From: Phytoactinopolyspora mesophila
GTDB taxonomy: Bacteria > Actinomycetota > Actinomycetes > Jiangellales > Jiangellaceae
Direction of reading: 5' to 3'
DNA: 64,000 bases
Assembly: GCF_010122465.1 (NCBI RefSeq)
Contig: NZ_WLZY01000006.1
Span: 62,001 to 126,000 of the forward strand
Part shown: piece after piece, positions 53,948-64,000 of the stretch
Layout of the letters: each line of letters starts with the position of its first letter
Position numbering within the stretch: the stretch's first letter is position 1
Program-made: the position numbers and the translations under genes
The notes under the pieces: generated by a model
What the model saw: the letters and a program-made list of their open reading frames with translations, nothing else
Database searches by the model: none
Told to the model about the DNA's origin: nothing

Positions 53948-55453
53948 GTGAACCGGTTCCGAGTCATGGCGGCGCAGCCGGTCAGCGGTGCGAGTTCGGC
54001 ATTCTTCCGGATCGCCTTCGGCATCGCGATGTTCGTCAACGTCTGGTTGTACCTGCCGTACCTGGTGCATGACTACTTCATCGACACGACCTTCCACTTC
54101 TCGTACGCGTGGTTCACCTTCATCGAGCCCCCGCCCGGCTTCGGTATCCAGGCGGTATACGTGGCCAAGGCGGCGCTGGCCGTCTTGATCGCCATCGGGT
54201 TGTGGTACCGGTTCGCCATCGCGGCATTCTTCGTGCTGCACACCTACGTGTTCCTGATCGACTCCACGTTCTTCCAGAACCACGAGTACCTGATCTCGCT
54301 GGTTTCGTTCTTCATGATCTTCATGCCGCTCGAGCGCCGATGGTCGGTGGATGCCCGACGGCGTCCCGCCCGCGCCTCGCAGACCGTGCCGGCATGGGTG
54401 GTCTGGCTCATCCGGTTCCAGTTCGGCATCGTCTACTTCTACGGTGGTGTCGCCAAACTCAACGCTGACTGGTTGCAGGGCGAGCCGCTGCGGATGTGGC
54501 TGCACCGGCGCACCGATATCGAGATCATCGGGCCACTGTTCGAGCACGAGCCGGTCATCTGGATCATGACGTACGGCTCGCTGATCTTCGACCTCGCCAT
54601 TGTCTGGCTGCTTCTCTACCGGCGTACCCGGGTACCGGCGTTCATCATCGCGACGTGCTTCCATCTGCTCAACGCCAGGCTCTTCGGGCTTTACATCTTC
54701 CCGTGGACCATGATCGCGGCCACCACCATCTACTTCCGGCCAGATTGGCCGGAGCTGGCGTGGGCCTGGTTCAGGCGCCGTCGTGGCATCGTCGCCACTG
54801 GACACGCTTCCGATCCGCAACTGGCGTCGGTCGCGGCAGCGCCGCACAGCGTCAATGGTGGCGTTGGGGGCCCGAGCGCCGGATCGGAAAGCAGTACCGC
54901 TGGGCGCACCGGATCCGGTGATCAGTCCGGTGATGGCATTCAGCAGGCCGGCTCGGGCGGTACGTCGTCGCCCCGCACCGGTGCGGGCACTACGGTGCGG
55001 CCGATCTCGAAGCTGCTGGCCGCGTTCCTGGTGGGCTGGGCCGTGGTGCAGATTGTGGCGCCGTTGCGGCACTATCTGATCCCGGGCTCGCCGAACTGGA
55101 CCGAGGAAGCCCACCGGTTCGCCTGGCACATGAAGCTGCGCGACAAACAAGGCACGGCCACCTTTTATCTCACGGCCGACGGCCGGACGTGGGAGGTCGA
55201 CGCCTCGGAGCATCTGAGCTGGAAGCAGGAGTTCCGGATGTACGGTCATCCCGAGCGGCTGGCGCGCTTCGCTCATCATCTGTCCGACCTGCACGACGGC
55301 GCCGAGGTTCGGGTCGAGACGTCGGTGTCGCTGAACGGGCGTGAACGGGTGCCGTTGGTGGATCCGGAGGTCGATCTCTCCGAAGTGCCGCTGGTCTGGT
55401 GGGGGCATGCGGACTGGATCCTGCCGTTGGAGGAACCGCTCCGCCGGGACTGA
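53948..55453 (+). CDS. HTTM-domain membrane protein (vitamin-K-dependent carboxylase-like)
   Basis: 501 aa from GTG 53948; ATG 53912 is an alternative. Residues about 1-280 contain several hydrophobic helices of the HTTM domain (FRIAFGIAMFVNVWLYL, YVFLIDSTFFQNHEYL, IRFQFGIVYFYGGVAKLNAD). A Ser/Gly-rich linker follows (about 300-350), then a helix and a soluble C-terminal domain (WTEEAHRFAWHMKLRDKQGT). Related bacterial proteins have no settled function. Confidence 0.85.
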   Translation: MNRFRVMAAQPVSGASSAFFRIAFGIAMFVNVWLYLPYLVHDYFIDTTFHFSYAWFTFIEPPPGFGIQAVYVAKAALAVLIAIGLWYRFAIAAFFVLHTYVFLIDSTFFQNHEYLISLVSFFMIFMPLERRWSVDARRRPARASQTVPAWVVWLIRFQFGIVYFYGGVAKLNADWLQGEPLRMWLHRRTDIEIIGPLFEHEPVIWIMTYGSLIFDLAIVWLLLYRRTRVPAFIIATCFHLLNARLFGLYIFPWTMIAATTIYFRPDWPELAWAWFRRRRGIVATGHASDPQLASVAAAPHSVNGGVGGPSAGSESSTAGRTGSGDQSGDGIQQAGSGGTSSPRTGAGTTVRPISKLLAAFLVGWAVVQIVAPLRHYLIPGSPNWTEEAHRFAWHMKLRDKQGTATFYLTADGRTWEVDASEHLSWKQEFRMYGHPERLARFAHHLSDLHDGAEVRVETSVSLNGRERVPLVDPEVDLSEVPLVWWGHADWILPLEEPLRRD

Positions 55454-55479
55454 ACCGGCTGCCAGGACATCTTCGGCCA

Positions 55480-57061
<1,582 letters not shown>

Positions 57062-57082
57062 CACCGTCTCACTCATTCCTCG

Positions 57083-57169
57083 GTGATCATCAGTACGTTG
57101 TGGTCGCTGAGAGGTGATCGACAGTACGCCGTGGTTGCGGGGTGACGACCACAACACACTGACGATCAC
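57083..57169. repeat. 24-bp imperfect inverted repeat after guaB1
   Basis: The arm 57083-57106 (GTGATCATCAGTACG...) matches the complement of 57146-57169 at 21 of 24 positions. A partial third copy in direct orientation lies between them (GTGATCGACAGTACG, 57114). It may be a terminator or an intergenic repeat element. Confidence 0.65.
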
Positions 57170-57253
57170 CCGGCGAGCGGGCCGTCCTGCCAGACGCGCC
57201 GCCAAGAATCTCGCCGAATCGGGGAATGAACCGCGCGCTGTGTTGTTACTAGC

Positions 57254-57270
57254 TACCCGTAGGGGGTATA
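57254..57270. promoter_or_regulatory. CsoR-like copper operator
   Basis: TACCCGTAGGGGGTATA resembles the pseudo-palindromic CsoR box (TACCC...GGGTA). It lies 23 bp before the ATG of the CopB-type ATPase. No csoR gene is in the window. Confidence 0.65.
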
Positions 57271-57292
57271 AGGTAGCGACCGGAGGTTCGAG

Positions 57293-59434
57293 ATGCCAGA
57301 GCGCGAAGCAAAGGTCCATGGCCACCACCACGGTGGAAGTCCTGAGTCAAATAAGCACAGCCACAGCGAACATGCGGAACACGGCGGGCACGCCGCTCAC
57401 AGCGAACATGCGGAACGCGGCGGGCAATCCGCTCATGGCGGTCACGACAACCACGACAAACATGCCGGGCACAGTCCGGCGATGTTTCGGGACCGGTTCT
57501 GGCTGTCGTTGGTCCTATCACTCCCGGTGGTTCTTACAAGCCACATGATCATGGAGTGGTTCGGCTACTCGCTGCACTTCACCGGCATCGAGTGGGTCGG
57601 GCCGGTCCTGGGAACGGTGATCTTCGCCTACGGCGGCCAGCCGTTCCTCGTTGGTGCGTGGCATGAGATCCGGGCGCGGCAACCGGGGATGATGCTCCTG
57701 ATCGGCATGGCCATCACGGTGGCGTTCGTGGCCAGCTGGACGGCCAGCCTCGAGCTGTTCGACGTCGAGGTGTGGTGGGAGCTGTCGCTACTGATCGTCA
57801 TCATGCTTCTCGGGCATTGGATGGAGATGCGGGCGATCGGGCAGGCGCAAGGTGCGCTCGCTGCTCTCGCGGAGCTGTTGCCTGACGAAGCAGAGCGGGT
57901 GACGCAGAACGGCGAGACCGAGACGGTCAAGATCGCCGATCTCGCGGTGGGGGATGTGGTACTGGTCCGCCCGGGGGCGCGAGTACCTGCTGACGGCACG
58001 ATCGTGCAGGGGGCGGCTGAGTTCGACGAGTCGATGATCACCGGGGAGTCGAACCCGGTGGCACGAGGCGAGGGAGACAACGTCATCGCGGCGAGTGTCG
58101 CTGCTGATGGTTCGGTGCGGGTGCGGGTTTCCGCGGTCGGCGACGACACCGCTCTGGCAGGGATTCAGCGACTGGTCGCCGAGGCACAGGAGTCCAGCTC
58201 GCGCAGTCAGGTGCTGGCGGACCGGGCAGCCGCGTTGCTGTTCTACGTGGCGGTGGCGGCCGCTGCGCTGACCGTGACGGTGTGGGCGCTGCTCGGTCGG
58301 GCGGACACCGCGATCACGCAGTCGGTGACGGTGTTGATCATTGCCTGCCCGCATGCCCTGGGCCTCGCGATCCCGCTGGTGATCTCGATCTCGACGTCGA
58401 AGTCCGCGCGAAACGGCATTCTGGTCAAGGACCGGCTGGCGTTGGAGCGCACCCGCAACGTCGATGCCGTGCTGTTCGACAAGACCGGCACGCTGACGAA
58501 GGGCGAGCACGCGGTGACCGGGATCGCGGCGGTCGACGGGGACGACGATGCGCTGCTGGCGCTGGCCGCTGCGGTTGAGTCGGACAGCGAGCACCCGCTG
58601 GCGCGGGCGATCGTGGCGGCGGCGCGGGAGCGTAGTCTCGAGATCCCTCAGGCCAGCGATTTCCGGTCGATGACCGGACGTGGGGTCCAGGCCGAGGTGG
58701 ACGGCACGACGGTGGCCGTGGGTGGCCCGGCGTTGTTGCGGCAGCTGGAGTTGTCCGCCCCTGATGAGCTGGGCGAGACGATCGAGCAGTGGCAGGGGCG
58801 TGGGGCGGCTGTGCTCAACGTGATCCGCGGCGGCGCCGTCGTCGGGGCGCTTGCGCTGGAGGATCAGGTGCGCGAGGAGTCGCGCGCGGCCATCGATGCG
58901 CTGCACCGTCTTGGCGTGAAGGTGGCGATGATCACCGGTGACGCACAACAGGTGGCCGACGCCGTCGCAGCGGACATCGGGATCGACGAGGTCTTCGCCG
59001 AAGTGTTGCCGGAGGACAAAGACAAGGCGGTCAGTGATCTGCAGGGTCGCGGGTACACGGTGGCCATGGTGGGTGATGGGGTGAACGACGCTCCCGCGCT
59101 GGCCCGCGCCGACGTCGGGATCGCCATCGGCGCAGGCACGGATGTGGCGATGGAGTCCGCCGGCATCGTGCTCGCCTCTGACGACCCGCGCGCCGTCGTC
59201 GCAGTGAAGCGCCTGTCCGCGGCCAGCTACCGCAAGATGCTGCAGAACCTGTGGTGGGCCGCGGGGTACAACCTCGCCGCGATCCCGCTGGCGGCCGGTG
59301 TGCTCGCCTGGGCAGGGTTCGTCCTCCCCATGGCACTCGGAGCGGTGCTGATGAGCCTGTCAACCATCGTCGTCGCAGCCAACGCCCAACTGCTGCGCCG
59401 CGTCGACCTCACGCCCGAACACGCCGCCGGCTGA
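57293..59434 (+). CDS. copB: CopB-type copper-translocating P1B ATPase
   Basis: 713 aa. A His-rich N-terminal tail (about residues 9-62, more than 15 His) replaces the CxxC domains of CopA. Eight membrane helices carry the CPH ion motif (IIACPHALGLAIPL, about 350). TGES, DKTGTLTKG (phosphorylated Asp near 403) and GDGVNDAPAL are intact. CPH and His-rich tails mark the CopB group, exporting Cu. CGGAGG lies 7 bp before the ATG, and a CsoR-like box precedes it. Confidence 0.95.
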   Translation: MPEREAKVHGHHHGGSPESNKHSHSEHAEHGGHAAHSEHAERGGQSAHGGHDNHDKHAGHSPAMFRDRFWLSLVLSLPVVLTSHMIMEWFGYSLHFTGIEWVGPVLGTVIFAYGGQPFLVGAWHEIRARQPGMMLLIGMAITVAFVASWTASLELFDVEVWWELSLLIVIMLLGHWMEMRAIGQAQGALAALAELLPDEAERVTQNGETETVKIADLAVGDVVLVRPGARVPADGTIVQGAAEFDESMITGESNPVARGEGDNVIAASVAADGSVRVRVSAVGDDTALAGIQRLVAEAQESSSRSQVLADRAAALLFYVAVAAAALTVTVWALLGRADTAITQSVTVLIIACPHALGLAIPLVISISTSKSARNGILVKDRLALERTRNVDAVLFDKTGTLTKGEHAVTGIAAVDGDDDALLALAAAVESDSEHPLARAIVAAARERSLEIPQASDFRSMTGRGVQAEVDGTTVAVGGPALLRQLELSAPDELGETIEQWQGRGAAVLNVIRGGAVVGALALEDQVREESRAAIDALHRLGVKVAMITGDAQQVADAVAADIGIDEVFAEVLPEDKDKAVSDLQGRGYTVAMVGDGVNDAPALARADVGIAIGAGTDVAMESAGIVLASDDPRAVVAVKRLSAASYRKMLQNLWWAAGYNLAAIPLAAGVLAWAGFVLPMALGAVLMSLSTIVVAANAQLLRRVDLTPEHAAG
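57363..57434 (+). repeat. Tandem 36-bp duplication in copB
   Basis: 57363-57398 and 57399-57434 are adjacent near-identical 36-bp units, each encoding 12 residues around HSEHAE. They show how the metal-binding tail has expanded. Confidence 0.85.
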
Positions 59435-59440
59435 CGCGTC

Positions 59441-59486
59441 AGCCTCGGGTTGCAGGACCTTACGCTGCGTCCTGCTGCCCGAGGCT
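59441..59486. terminator. Terminator after copB
   Basis: An 18-bp stem with two mismatches (AGCCTCGGGTTGCAGGAC with GTCCTGCTGCCCGAGGCT) lies 7 bp after the copB stop. Confidence 0.75.
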
Positions 59487-59562
59487 CAGGGGGCTCACAT
59501 TGCAGGACGCTGGGGATATCGTGTTGCCCGGAACCTGACATCTCACTGCCGACCCGCCGGAT

Positions 59563-61545
59563 GTGGTGCCTGTGCCCATTTCGTCGCAACCAGGACAGGC
59601 CCTCGGGGCCAATGACCCCGCCCAGGTCGGCGGCGTCCAGCTCACCGCGGTACTCGGCAGAGGCGGCCAAGGATCGGTCTACTTGGGGCGGGCGTCGGGC
59701 AACCGGAACGTCGCCGTGAAGGTGCTGCACGACCAGCTAGTGGCAGATTCCATGGCGAGGATGCGTTTCATCCGTGAGGCCGAGATCGCGCAGCGGGTGG
59801 CGGCGTTCTGTACGGCACAGGTGCTCGATGTCGGGTTCGAGGCCAACCTGCCCTACGTGGTCAGCGAGTACATTGCCGGGCCTTCTTTGCAGCGGCTGGT
59901 CGCTGAGGACGGGCCGCGGACCGGAAGCAGCCTCGACCGGCTAGCCGTCACCACGTTGACCGCTCTGGCCGCGATCCATCGGGCCGGCATCATTCATCGA
60001 GACTTCAAGCCCGGAAACGTGATCATGGGCCCGGAAGGGCCGGTCGTCATAGATTTCGGTATCGCCCGCTTCGCCGGCTACCAGGTGACTACGGGCTCGG
60101 CCATCGTCGGCACTCCGGCCTACATCGCACCCGAGCAGATCCGCCACGAGCCGGCAGGTACCGGTTCGGACGTGTTCGCGTGGGCGGCGACGATGGTATT
60201 CGCCGCAACCGGGCGGGTGGCATTCGGCCGGGGATGCGCGTTGCCGGCGGTCATCCATGCGGTCCTGCACGAAGATCCGGATCTTTCAGCAGTGCCTGAA
60301 CGCATCCGCTCGCTGCTGGCTGAATCTCTGGTCAAGCAGCCCGATTCGCGACCCAGCGTGGAGCAGTTGTTGGGGGCACTCACTGACGACGAGGTGCACA
60401 GGGGCCAGCCGTTGTCACCGGAGCGCACATCAGGTGGCGCCCGGCCTGCGGTTGCCACTCCCCATCAGCGCGTGGGGGACGACGCAACGGCGCTTCGCGC
60501 GTCGCCGACGGACAACGTAGCGCGGCAGCGGCCGACCGAAGTCGTCCCGCTGTTCGGCCAGCCAGTCGGTGCCGCCTACACCGGCCATACCGCGGTGGTG
60601 ACCGCCCTGGCAGTTGACGACTCGCAGGGCAGACCCATCGTCGTCTCCGCTGATCTTGGCCAGACCATCAGGGCGTGGGACCTGGTCAGCGGTGAGCCGG
60701 TCGGGGCGCCGATGCGCGGACACGTCGACCGCATATCGACGATCCTTGTGACGGACATCGAGGGCCACCCGGTAGTCGTCTCCGGCGACTGGACCGGTCG
60801 GGTGAAGACCTGGGATCTCGCGACCGGCGCCTGTCTGCGTTCGTGGGACGACGAAGGTGAGATCGTGACGGTCGGCCGGTCGGACGGGCGCCCAATTCTT
60901 GTCCGAGGTGGCGGCACGGTCATCGAGGTATTCGATCTTTCGAACGGTGAACTGATCCGGCGGCCGCTGACGATTCCGTTTTATCACCATGATCCGGATG
61001 CGCGGCCCATTGTCAGTCAGCTAGCGGTCGCGGAGCTAGATGGCCGGCAGGTGATAGTAGCCGGGTGCCGTGCGGAGGCGGTGCTTCGCTGCGCGGCCTG
61101 GGTGTTCGATCTGGCATCGGGGGACCCCGTGCCCGCCCCGCGGCGGACGCTTGGAGGGTCGGTAGAGCTCATGGGGGTAGTCCAGCGTGACGGACAGCCA
61201 TTCGTGGTCACCTATGGCCGCACACCGGGACTTCGGCGGTGGGCGGTCCGGGTATGGAATCTCGTCACCGGTGAACAGCCGGTGAAACTCCAGCAATCGG
61301 CCACTCTGCGCCGCGCGGTGGAGTCGATGACGGTGGCGGAGCTGGGCGGTGGTCCCGCCGTGCTCGCCAGCGGAGAACGTTCAGTGCGAGTGTGGGACCT
61401 GGCCACCGGGAATCGAATCGGCGAGCCCATAGGGCAGCAGGCTGACCGGATCACGGCGCTGGCTGTCACCCAGGTAGCGGGATTCCCCGCCGTGGTAGCC
61501 GGCTGTGCCGACGCTTCGGTCCACGCTTGGAGCCTCGCACCTTAG
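59563..61545 (+). CDS. Ser/Thr protein kinase with C-terminal WD40 repeats
   Basis: About 660 aa; GTG codons at 59563, 59566 and 59572 compete as start. The kinase domain (about 20-265) is complete: VLGRGGQGSVYLG glycine loop, VAVKVL Lys, IIHRDFKPGNVIM catalytic loop, DFGIARFAG and IAPEQ. A linker leads to WD40 blades from about 335 on (IRAWDLVSGEPVG, VKTWDLATGACL, VRVWDLATGNRI). No membrane helix, so it is cytoplasmic. The following membrane protein, GTPase and GAP1-like genes lie on the same strand with short gaps. Confidence 0.92.
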   Translation: MVPVPISSQPGQALGANDPAQVGGVQLTAVLGRGGQGSVYLGRASGNRNVAVKVLHDQLVADSMARMRFIREAEIAQRVAAFCTAQVLDVGFEANLPYVVSEYIAGPSLQRLVAEDGPRTGSSLDRLAVTTLTALAAIHRAGIIHRDFKPGNVIMGPEGPVVIDFGIARFAGYQVTTGSAIVGTPAYIAPEQIRHEPAGTGSDVFAWAATMVFAATGRVAFGRGCALPAVIHAVLHEDPDLSAVPERIRSLLAESLVKQPDSRPSVEQLLGALTDDEVHRGQPLSPERTSGGARPAVATPHQRVGDDATALRASPTDNVARQRPTEVVPLFGQPVGAAYTGHTAVVTALAVDDSQGRPIVVSADLGQTIRAWDLVSGEPVGAPMRGHVDRISTILVTDIEGHPVVVSGDWTGRVKTWDLATGACLRSWDDEGEIVTVGRSDGRPILVRGGGTVIEVFDLSNGELIRRPLTIPFYHHDPDARPIVSQLAVAELDGRQVIVAGCRAEAVLRCAAWVFDLASGDPVPAPRRTLGGSVELMGVVQRDGQPFVVTYGRTPGLRRWAVRVWNLVTGEQPVKLQQSATLRRAVESMTVAELGGGPAVLASGERSVRVWDLATGNRIGEPIGQQADRITALAVTQVAGFPAVVAGCADASVHAWSLAP

Positions 61546-61634
61546 CCGCTTCTCCGGCGACACTCAGCATGGACAACGCGCCTGGTGCCCGGCATGCTTG
61601 AGTTTCCTTGATCACGTTCCTCGCGGGGGTGCCC

Positions 61635-62180
61635 ATGGTCGTCTTCGCTCTGAGCTTCCTGTTGCACGCCTTGCTCGTGCTCAGCGTTCTCGCTTTCATA
61701 TACCTGCTCTTCCGGCTCGTGACCCAACCCGGCGAACTCCAGGACCGCTATCTCCTCGCGGCGATGGTCTTGGTCGGCGGCATGGTTGACCTGGCGGTCA
61801 ACGCGTCCGGTGTGACTCTGGCCGGCGCTGCCGTCGACGGTTTGTCGGACGCGGGCGCACTCGGTGTGGTTCTCAGCGCCATCCCCGCCGCCGCTCTGGG
61901 AGGCGGAGTCGGATGGTTGGTGACCCGGCGACGTATCTGGAAAGACAAGAAACGCGTGGTGCGGATCCTGGTCTTCCTGGGCACCATAGCCACCATCGAG
62001 TTCATGCTCGTCTACGCCCACACCATTCAGGAGGAAGGGCTGTCCCTGGGTCCGTCGATCGTTCCGAACGTGGCCTTCGTCGTCACGGCCATCCTGTACC
62101 TCGCACTGACGTCCGATCCCGATCCCCGCACGCACACCATTCGACGACGAGGTCAGGATGGCCCGTTCATCCCCCGGTGA
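61635..62180 (+). CDS. Small multi-helix membrane protein of the kinase-GTPase cluster
   Basis: 181 aa from ATG 61635 (GGGGG upstream); a TTG at 61608 is possible. Four or five hydrophobic helices (VVFALSFLLHALLVLSVLAF, YLLAAMVLVGGMVDLAV, GALGVVLSAIPAAALGGGVG, IVPNVAFVVTAILYLAL) alternate with basic loops; the C-terminus is basic. No family is recognised. Its position 5' of the GTPase gene (13-bp gap) suggests a membrane anchor or sensor for the system. Confidence 0.75.
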   Translation: MVVFALSFLLHALLVLSVLAFIYLLFRLVTQPGELQDRYLLAAMVLVGGMVDLAVNASGVTLAGAAVDGLSDAGALGVVLSAIPAAALGGGVGWLVTRRRIWKDKKRVVRILVFLGTIATIEFMLVYAHTIQEEGLSLGPSIVPNVAFVVTAILYLALTSDPDPRTHTIRRRGQDGPFIPR

Positions 62181-62192
62181 CAGGAGTACGAC

Positions 62193-63413
62193 ATGCCCCA
62201 GCCACCGATGAACACCACGCGCACGTGCCCGTACTGCGGACGCGACATCGTGCTCGGCAAGCTTCCGGTCGTCGCTACGAACTTCGGCGACCGGCTGGCC
62301 GGGGAGCCTGTGGATCGGCCGGCCTCGGGCGCGGAGCCGCTGATGTGGATCGGCGACTGGCCCGTGGTGGCCGAAGCACCGATGATGTCGACGAAATCTG
62401 TGAGCCGGGGCCCTCTCGGACGGGCCCGCGACTCGTTTCGCGGCGCCATGCCGTTGCCACATCCCGCGGAGATGGCCGCGTTCGAAGACAGCCCGGCCCG
62501 GCTCTGTACCCACGACGCCTGCCTCACACCGCTGCCTGCCGAGATCGACACCGGACGGATATTCATCGTGCCTGTTGTGGGCACCGTCGCCGCCGGGAAG
62601 TCGAGCTATCTGACAGTTGTGCTGCACCAGGCGTGGCGAGAACAACGCCTCGCCCGGTTCGGTTTCGAGCAATTCACCCTGGACGAGGAGTCCGTCGAGA
62701 CGTATCGGCAGCAATACCACCGGCGGCTGTTCCGGAAAAGGGAGATCCTCCCAGGAACACAGTTCGACGAGGATGTGGCCAAGAAGCCCCTCGTATGCCG
62801 TGTTCAATACGAAGGCGCTGACCCTGCGCTGTTGTTCCTGCACGACATCGGCGGGGAGATGCTGATGGACAGGAGCATGCGCCGCCGTTTCGGTGGATTC
62901 ATCCGCCGGGCCGATGCCATCATCTTCCTGATCGATCCGGTCTGCCTCGATCGCCCGGACGGCCGTTCGTGGGCGGAATGCGGAGTTCTGCAGGCTGATG
63001 ATCTCGATTATCCCCAAGGCCCTTTGTTCCGGGCCTGCATCGAAGAGCTGGAATCGGGCCGCCGCACGCCTATCGCGGTGACACTCTCGAAATCCGATCT
63101 AGTAGCCGATGCACTGCCGGAGATCGGCCGTTTTCTCGTGGAACCCCCCAACCGGCAAGATCCAGACGAATGGAACCAAGACCTGTCGGATCTTGAACAG
63201 ACGGTGATCCGGGCGCTACAAGGTCTTTCGGAATGGGATTTGCTGAACGCTCAGCGGATGATCGATCCGGAACTGATCTCATTCCATGCGGTCGCAGCTC
63301 TGGGCACGAACCCGCAGAACGGAGAGATCGTCGACCTCGCTCCGCAGCGGTGTATCGATCCGTTGGCGACTGTCCTGTTCCGGATTCCCGCCCTGACCGA
63401 GCCCGCGTCGTGA
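62193..63413 (+). CDS. TRAFAC-like GTPase with N-terminal zinc ribbon
   Basis: 406 aa (AGGAG upstream). A CPYCGRD ribbon half (residues about 11-17) and a second Cys further on (LCTHDACL) start the protein. The GTPase domain has Walker A PVVGTVAAGKSSYL (about 127-140), DxxG in FLHDIGGE (about 216), and TLSKSD as the NKxD equivalent. It resembles the GTPases found next to GAP1-type proteins in predicted actinobacterial signalling or conflict loci. The last codons overlap the next start (GTGA). Confidence 0.8.
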   Translation: MPQPPMNTTRTCPYCGRDIVLGKLPVVATNFGDRLAGEPVDRPASGAEPLMWIGDWPVVAEAPMMSTKSVSRGPLGRARDSFRGAMPLPHPAEMAAFEDSPARLCTHDACLTPLPAEIDTGRIFIVPVVGTVAAGKSSYLTVVLHQAWREQRLARFGFEQFTLDEESVETYRQQYHRRLFRKREILPGTQFDEDVAKKPLVCRVQYEGADPALLFLHDIGGEMLMDRSMRRRFGGFIRRADAIIFLIDPVCLDRPDGRSWAECGVLQADDLDYPQGPLFRACIEELESGRRTPIAVTLSKSDLVADALPEIGRFLVEPPNRQDPDEWNQDLSDLEQTVIRALQGLSEWDLLNAQRMIDPELISFHAVAALGTNPQNGEIVDLAPQRCIDPLATVLFRIPALTEPAS

Positions 63414-64000
63414 AGCCACTCGATCAGCTGTTGTTCACGTGGCACGACGGAGGGTTCCGGCCGGTCGCCGCTACAGGTGATCTTGGTAAGCCGCGGAGCT
63501 GGCTCGCCGACCAGGCGCTACGGCTGTGCCGTTACTACCCGCCGGCGCACCTCGGCGCCGGCGTGCACGCGCCGATCTCATACGGGTGGTGGACCGACGG
63601 GTCCACTCGCTGGGTATTTCGCCGGGGTCATCTCGGAAACGACCCCACGGGCCGCCCCGGCAACTTTTTTGCGCATATCCTCGCCGGTCACCGTGATGCG
63701 TTGCCATTGACGGCCGTGGCTGGGCGCTTCGGGTCGTCACATTGGTGGGATGGCGGTCCGATACCGAAGCTTTGGGATCGGGTAGAGCTGGCGGACATCC
63801 CGCCCGCTACTTTGGAGCCGGTCAGTGGTGAGCAACTCGAGTCTTTCCTGACCACGGTGTTGCGTGGGCGCGGCACCACTTGTGCTGTTCTGCGTGAACC
63901 CCCGGCTGTGACTATCGCGTGTGTCGCGGTGATCAGCCGGCGATTGCCCGGTCTGCTCGATGGCCTGCAGTTCTCCACCTATGAGGCGCCACAGCACGCC
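63410..64000 (+). CDS. GAP1-like GTPase-associated protein (5' part, runs off the window)
   Basis: 197 codons from GTG 63410, open to the window end. It begins LDQLLFTWHDGGFRPVAA, then SYGWWTDGSTRWVFRRG and TGRPGNFFAHILAGHRDALP, which fits the N-terminal domain of GTPase-associated protein 1 (GAP1-N2-like). It is translationally coupled to the GTPase gene. The remaining domains lie outside the window, so the full architecture is unknown. Confidence 0.7.
   Translation, partial: MKPLDQLLFTWHDGGFRPVAATGDLGKPRSWLADQALRLCRYYPPAHLGAGVHAPISYGWWTDGSTRWVFRRGHLGNDPTGRPGNFFAHILAGHRDALPLTAVAGRFGSSHWWDGGPIPKLWDRVELADIPPATLEPVSGEQLESFLTTVLRGRGTTCAVLREPPAVTIACVAVISRRLPGLLDGLQFSTYEAPQHA

Noticed and set aside
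59435-59562. Possible attachment or repeat element after copB
   Set aside because: The inverted repeat is adjacent to the copB stop and is adequately explained as a terminator.

Overview
The window is high-GC actinobacterial DNA. It has GTG starts, many 4-bp ATGA/GTGA overlaps, a tandem clpP1-clpP2-clpX locus behind trigger factor, and a pSAM2-type integrative element. The catabolic content would fit a soil actinomycete, perhaps Jiangellaceae-like, but that placement is inference only.

Layout. 1-3153: a carbohydrate ABC importer (two permeases and a lipoprotein binding protein, minus strand) divergent from a LacI-family regulator (3207-4256), with a perfect 18-bp palindromic operator between them. 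4336-8153: a class IV aminotransferase, an MFS exporter divergent from a TetR regulator with two 26-bp operators, and an esterase. 8154-16828: a degraded accessory zone. It holds a frameshifted phosphotransferase, toxin-antitoxin genes and fragments (RelE/Phd, VapBC, PIN, HTH antitoxin), truncated P-loop kinases, a broken APH-type gene between 51-bp repeats, and a methyltransferase. 16928-26327: an integrative element of actinomycete (AICE/pSAM2) type with two small HTH regulators, an Abi/HEPN-like gene, an inositol-monophosphatase-like gene, an XRE regulator, pra, an FtsK-like transfer gene, repSA, xis and int. It sits in the 3' end of tRNA-Gly(TCC). Three 45-bp copies of that tRNA end (11987, 16928, 26283), two of the three preceded by integrase 3' remnants, show repeated integration at one site.

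26421-31284: conserved core with tRNA-Pro, tig, clpP1, clpP2 and clpX, and a ClgR-like box before clpP1. 31295-53765: a catabolic region with a sodium:solute symporter, N-acyl-D-amino-acid deacylase, a peptide ABC importer (including a fused permease-ATPase), an S9 peptidase fused to a beta-lactamase-family domain, an M20 hydrolase, two more beta-lactamase-fold hydrolases, a second peptide-binding protein, a GNAT-like acyltransferase, an N-succinylamino-acid-racemase-like enolase-superfamily enzyme and a PucR regulator. Together they look like a pathway that imports D-residue-containing peptides, hydrolyses them and converts D- to L-amino acids.

53948-59434: an HTTM/gamma-carboxylase-like membrane protein, guaB1, and a CopB-type P-ATPase with a CsoR-like box. 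59563-64000: a Ser/Thr kinase-WD40 protein, a small membrane protein, a zinc-ribbon GTPase and the start of a GAP1-like protein. This looks like a GTPase-centred signalling or conflict system that continues past the window and is the best candidate for a poorly described system.
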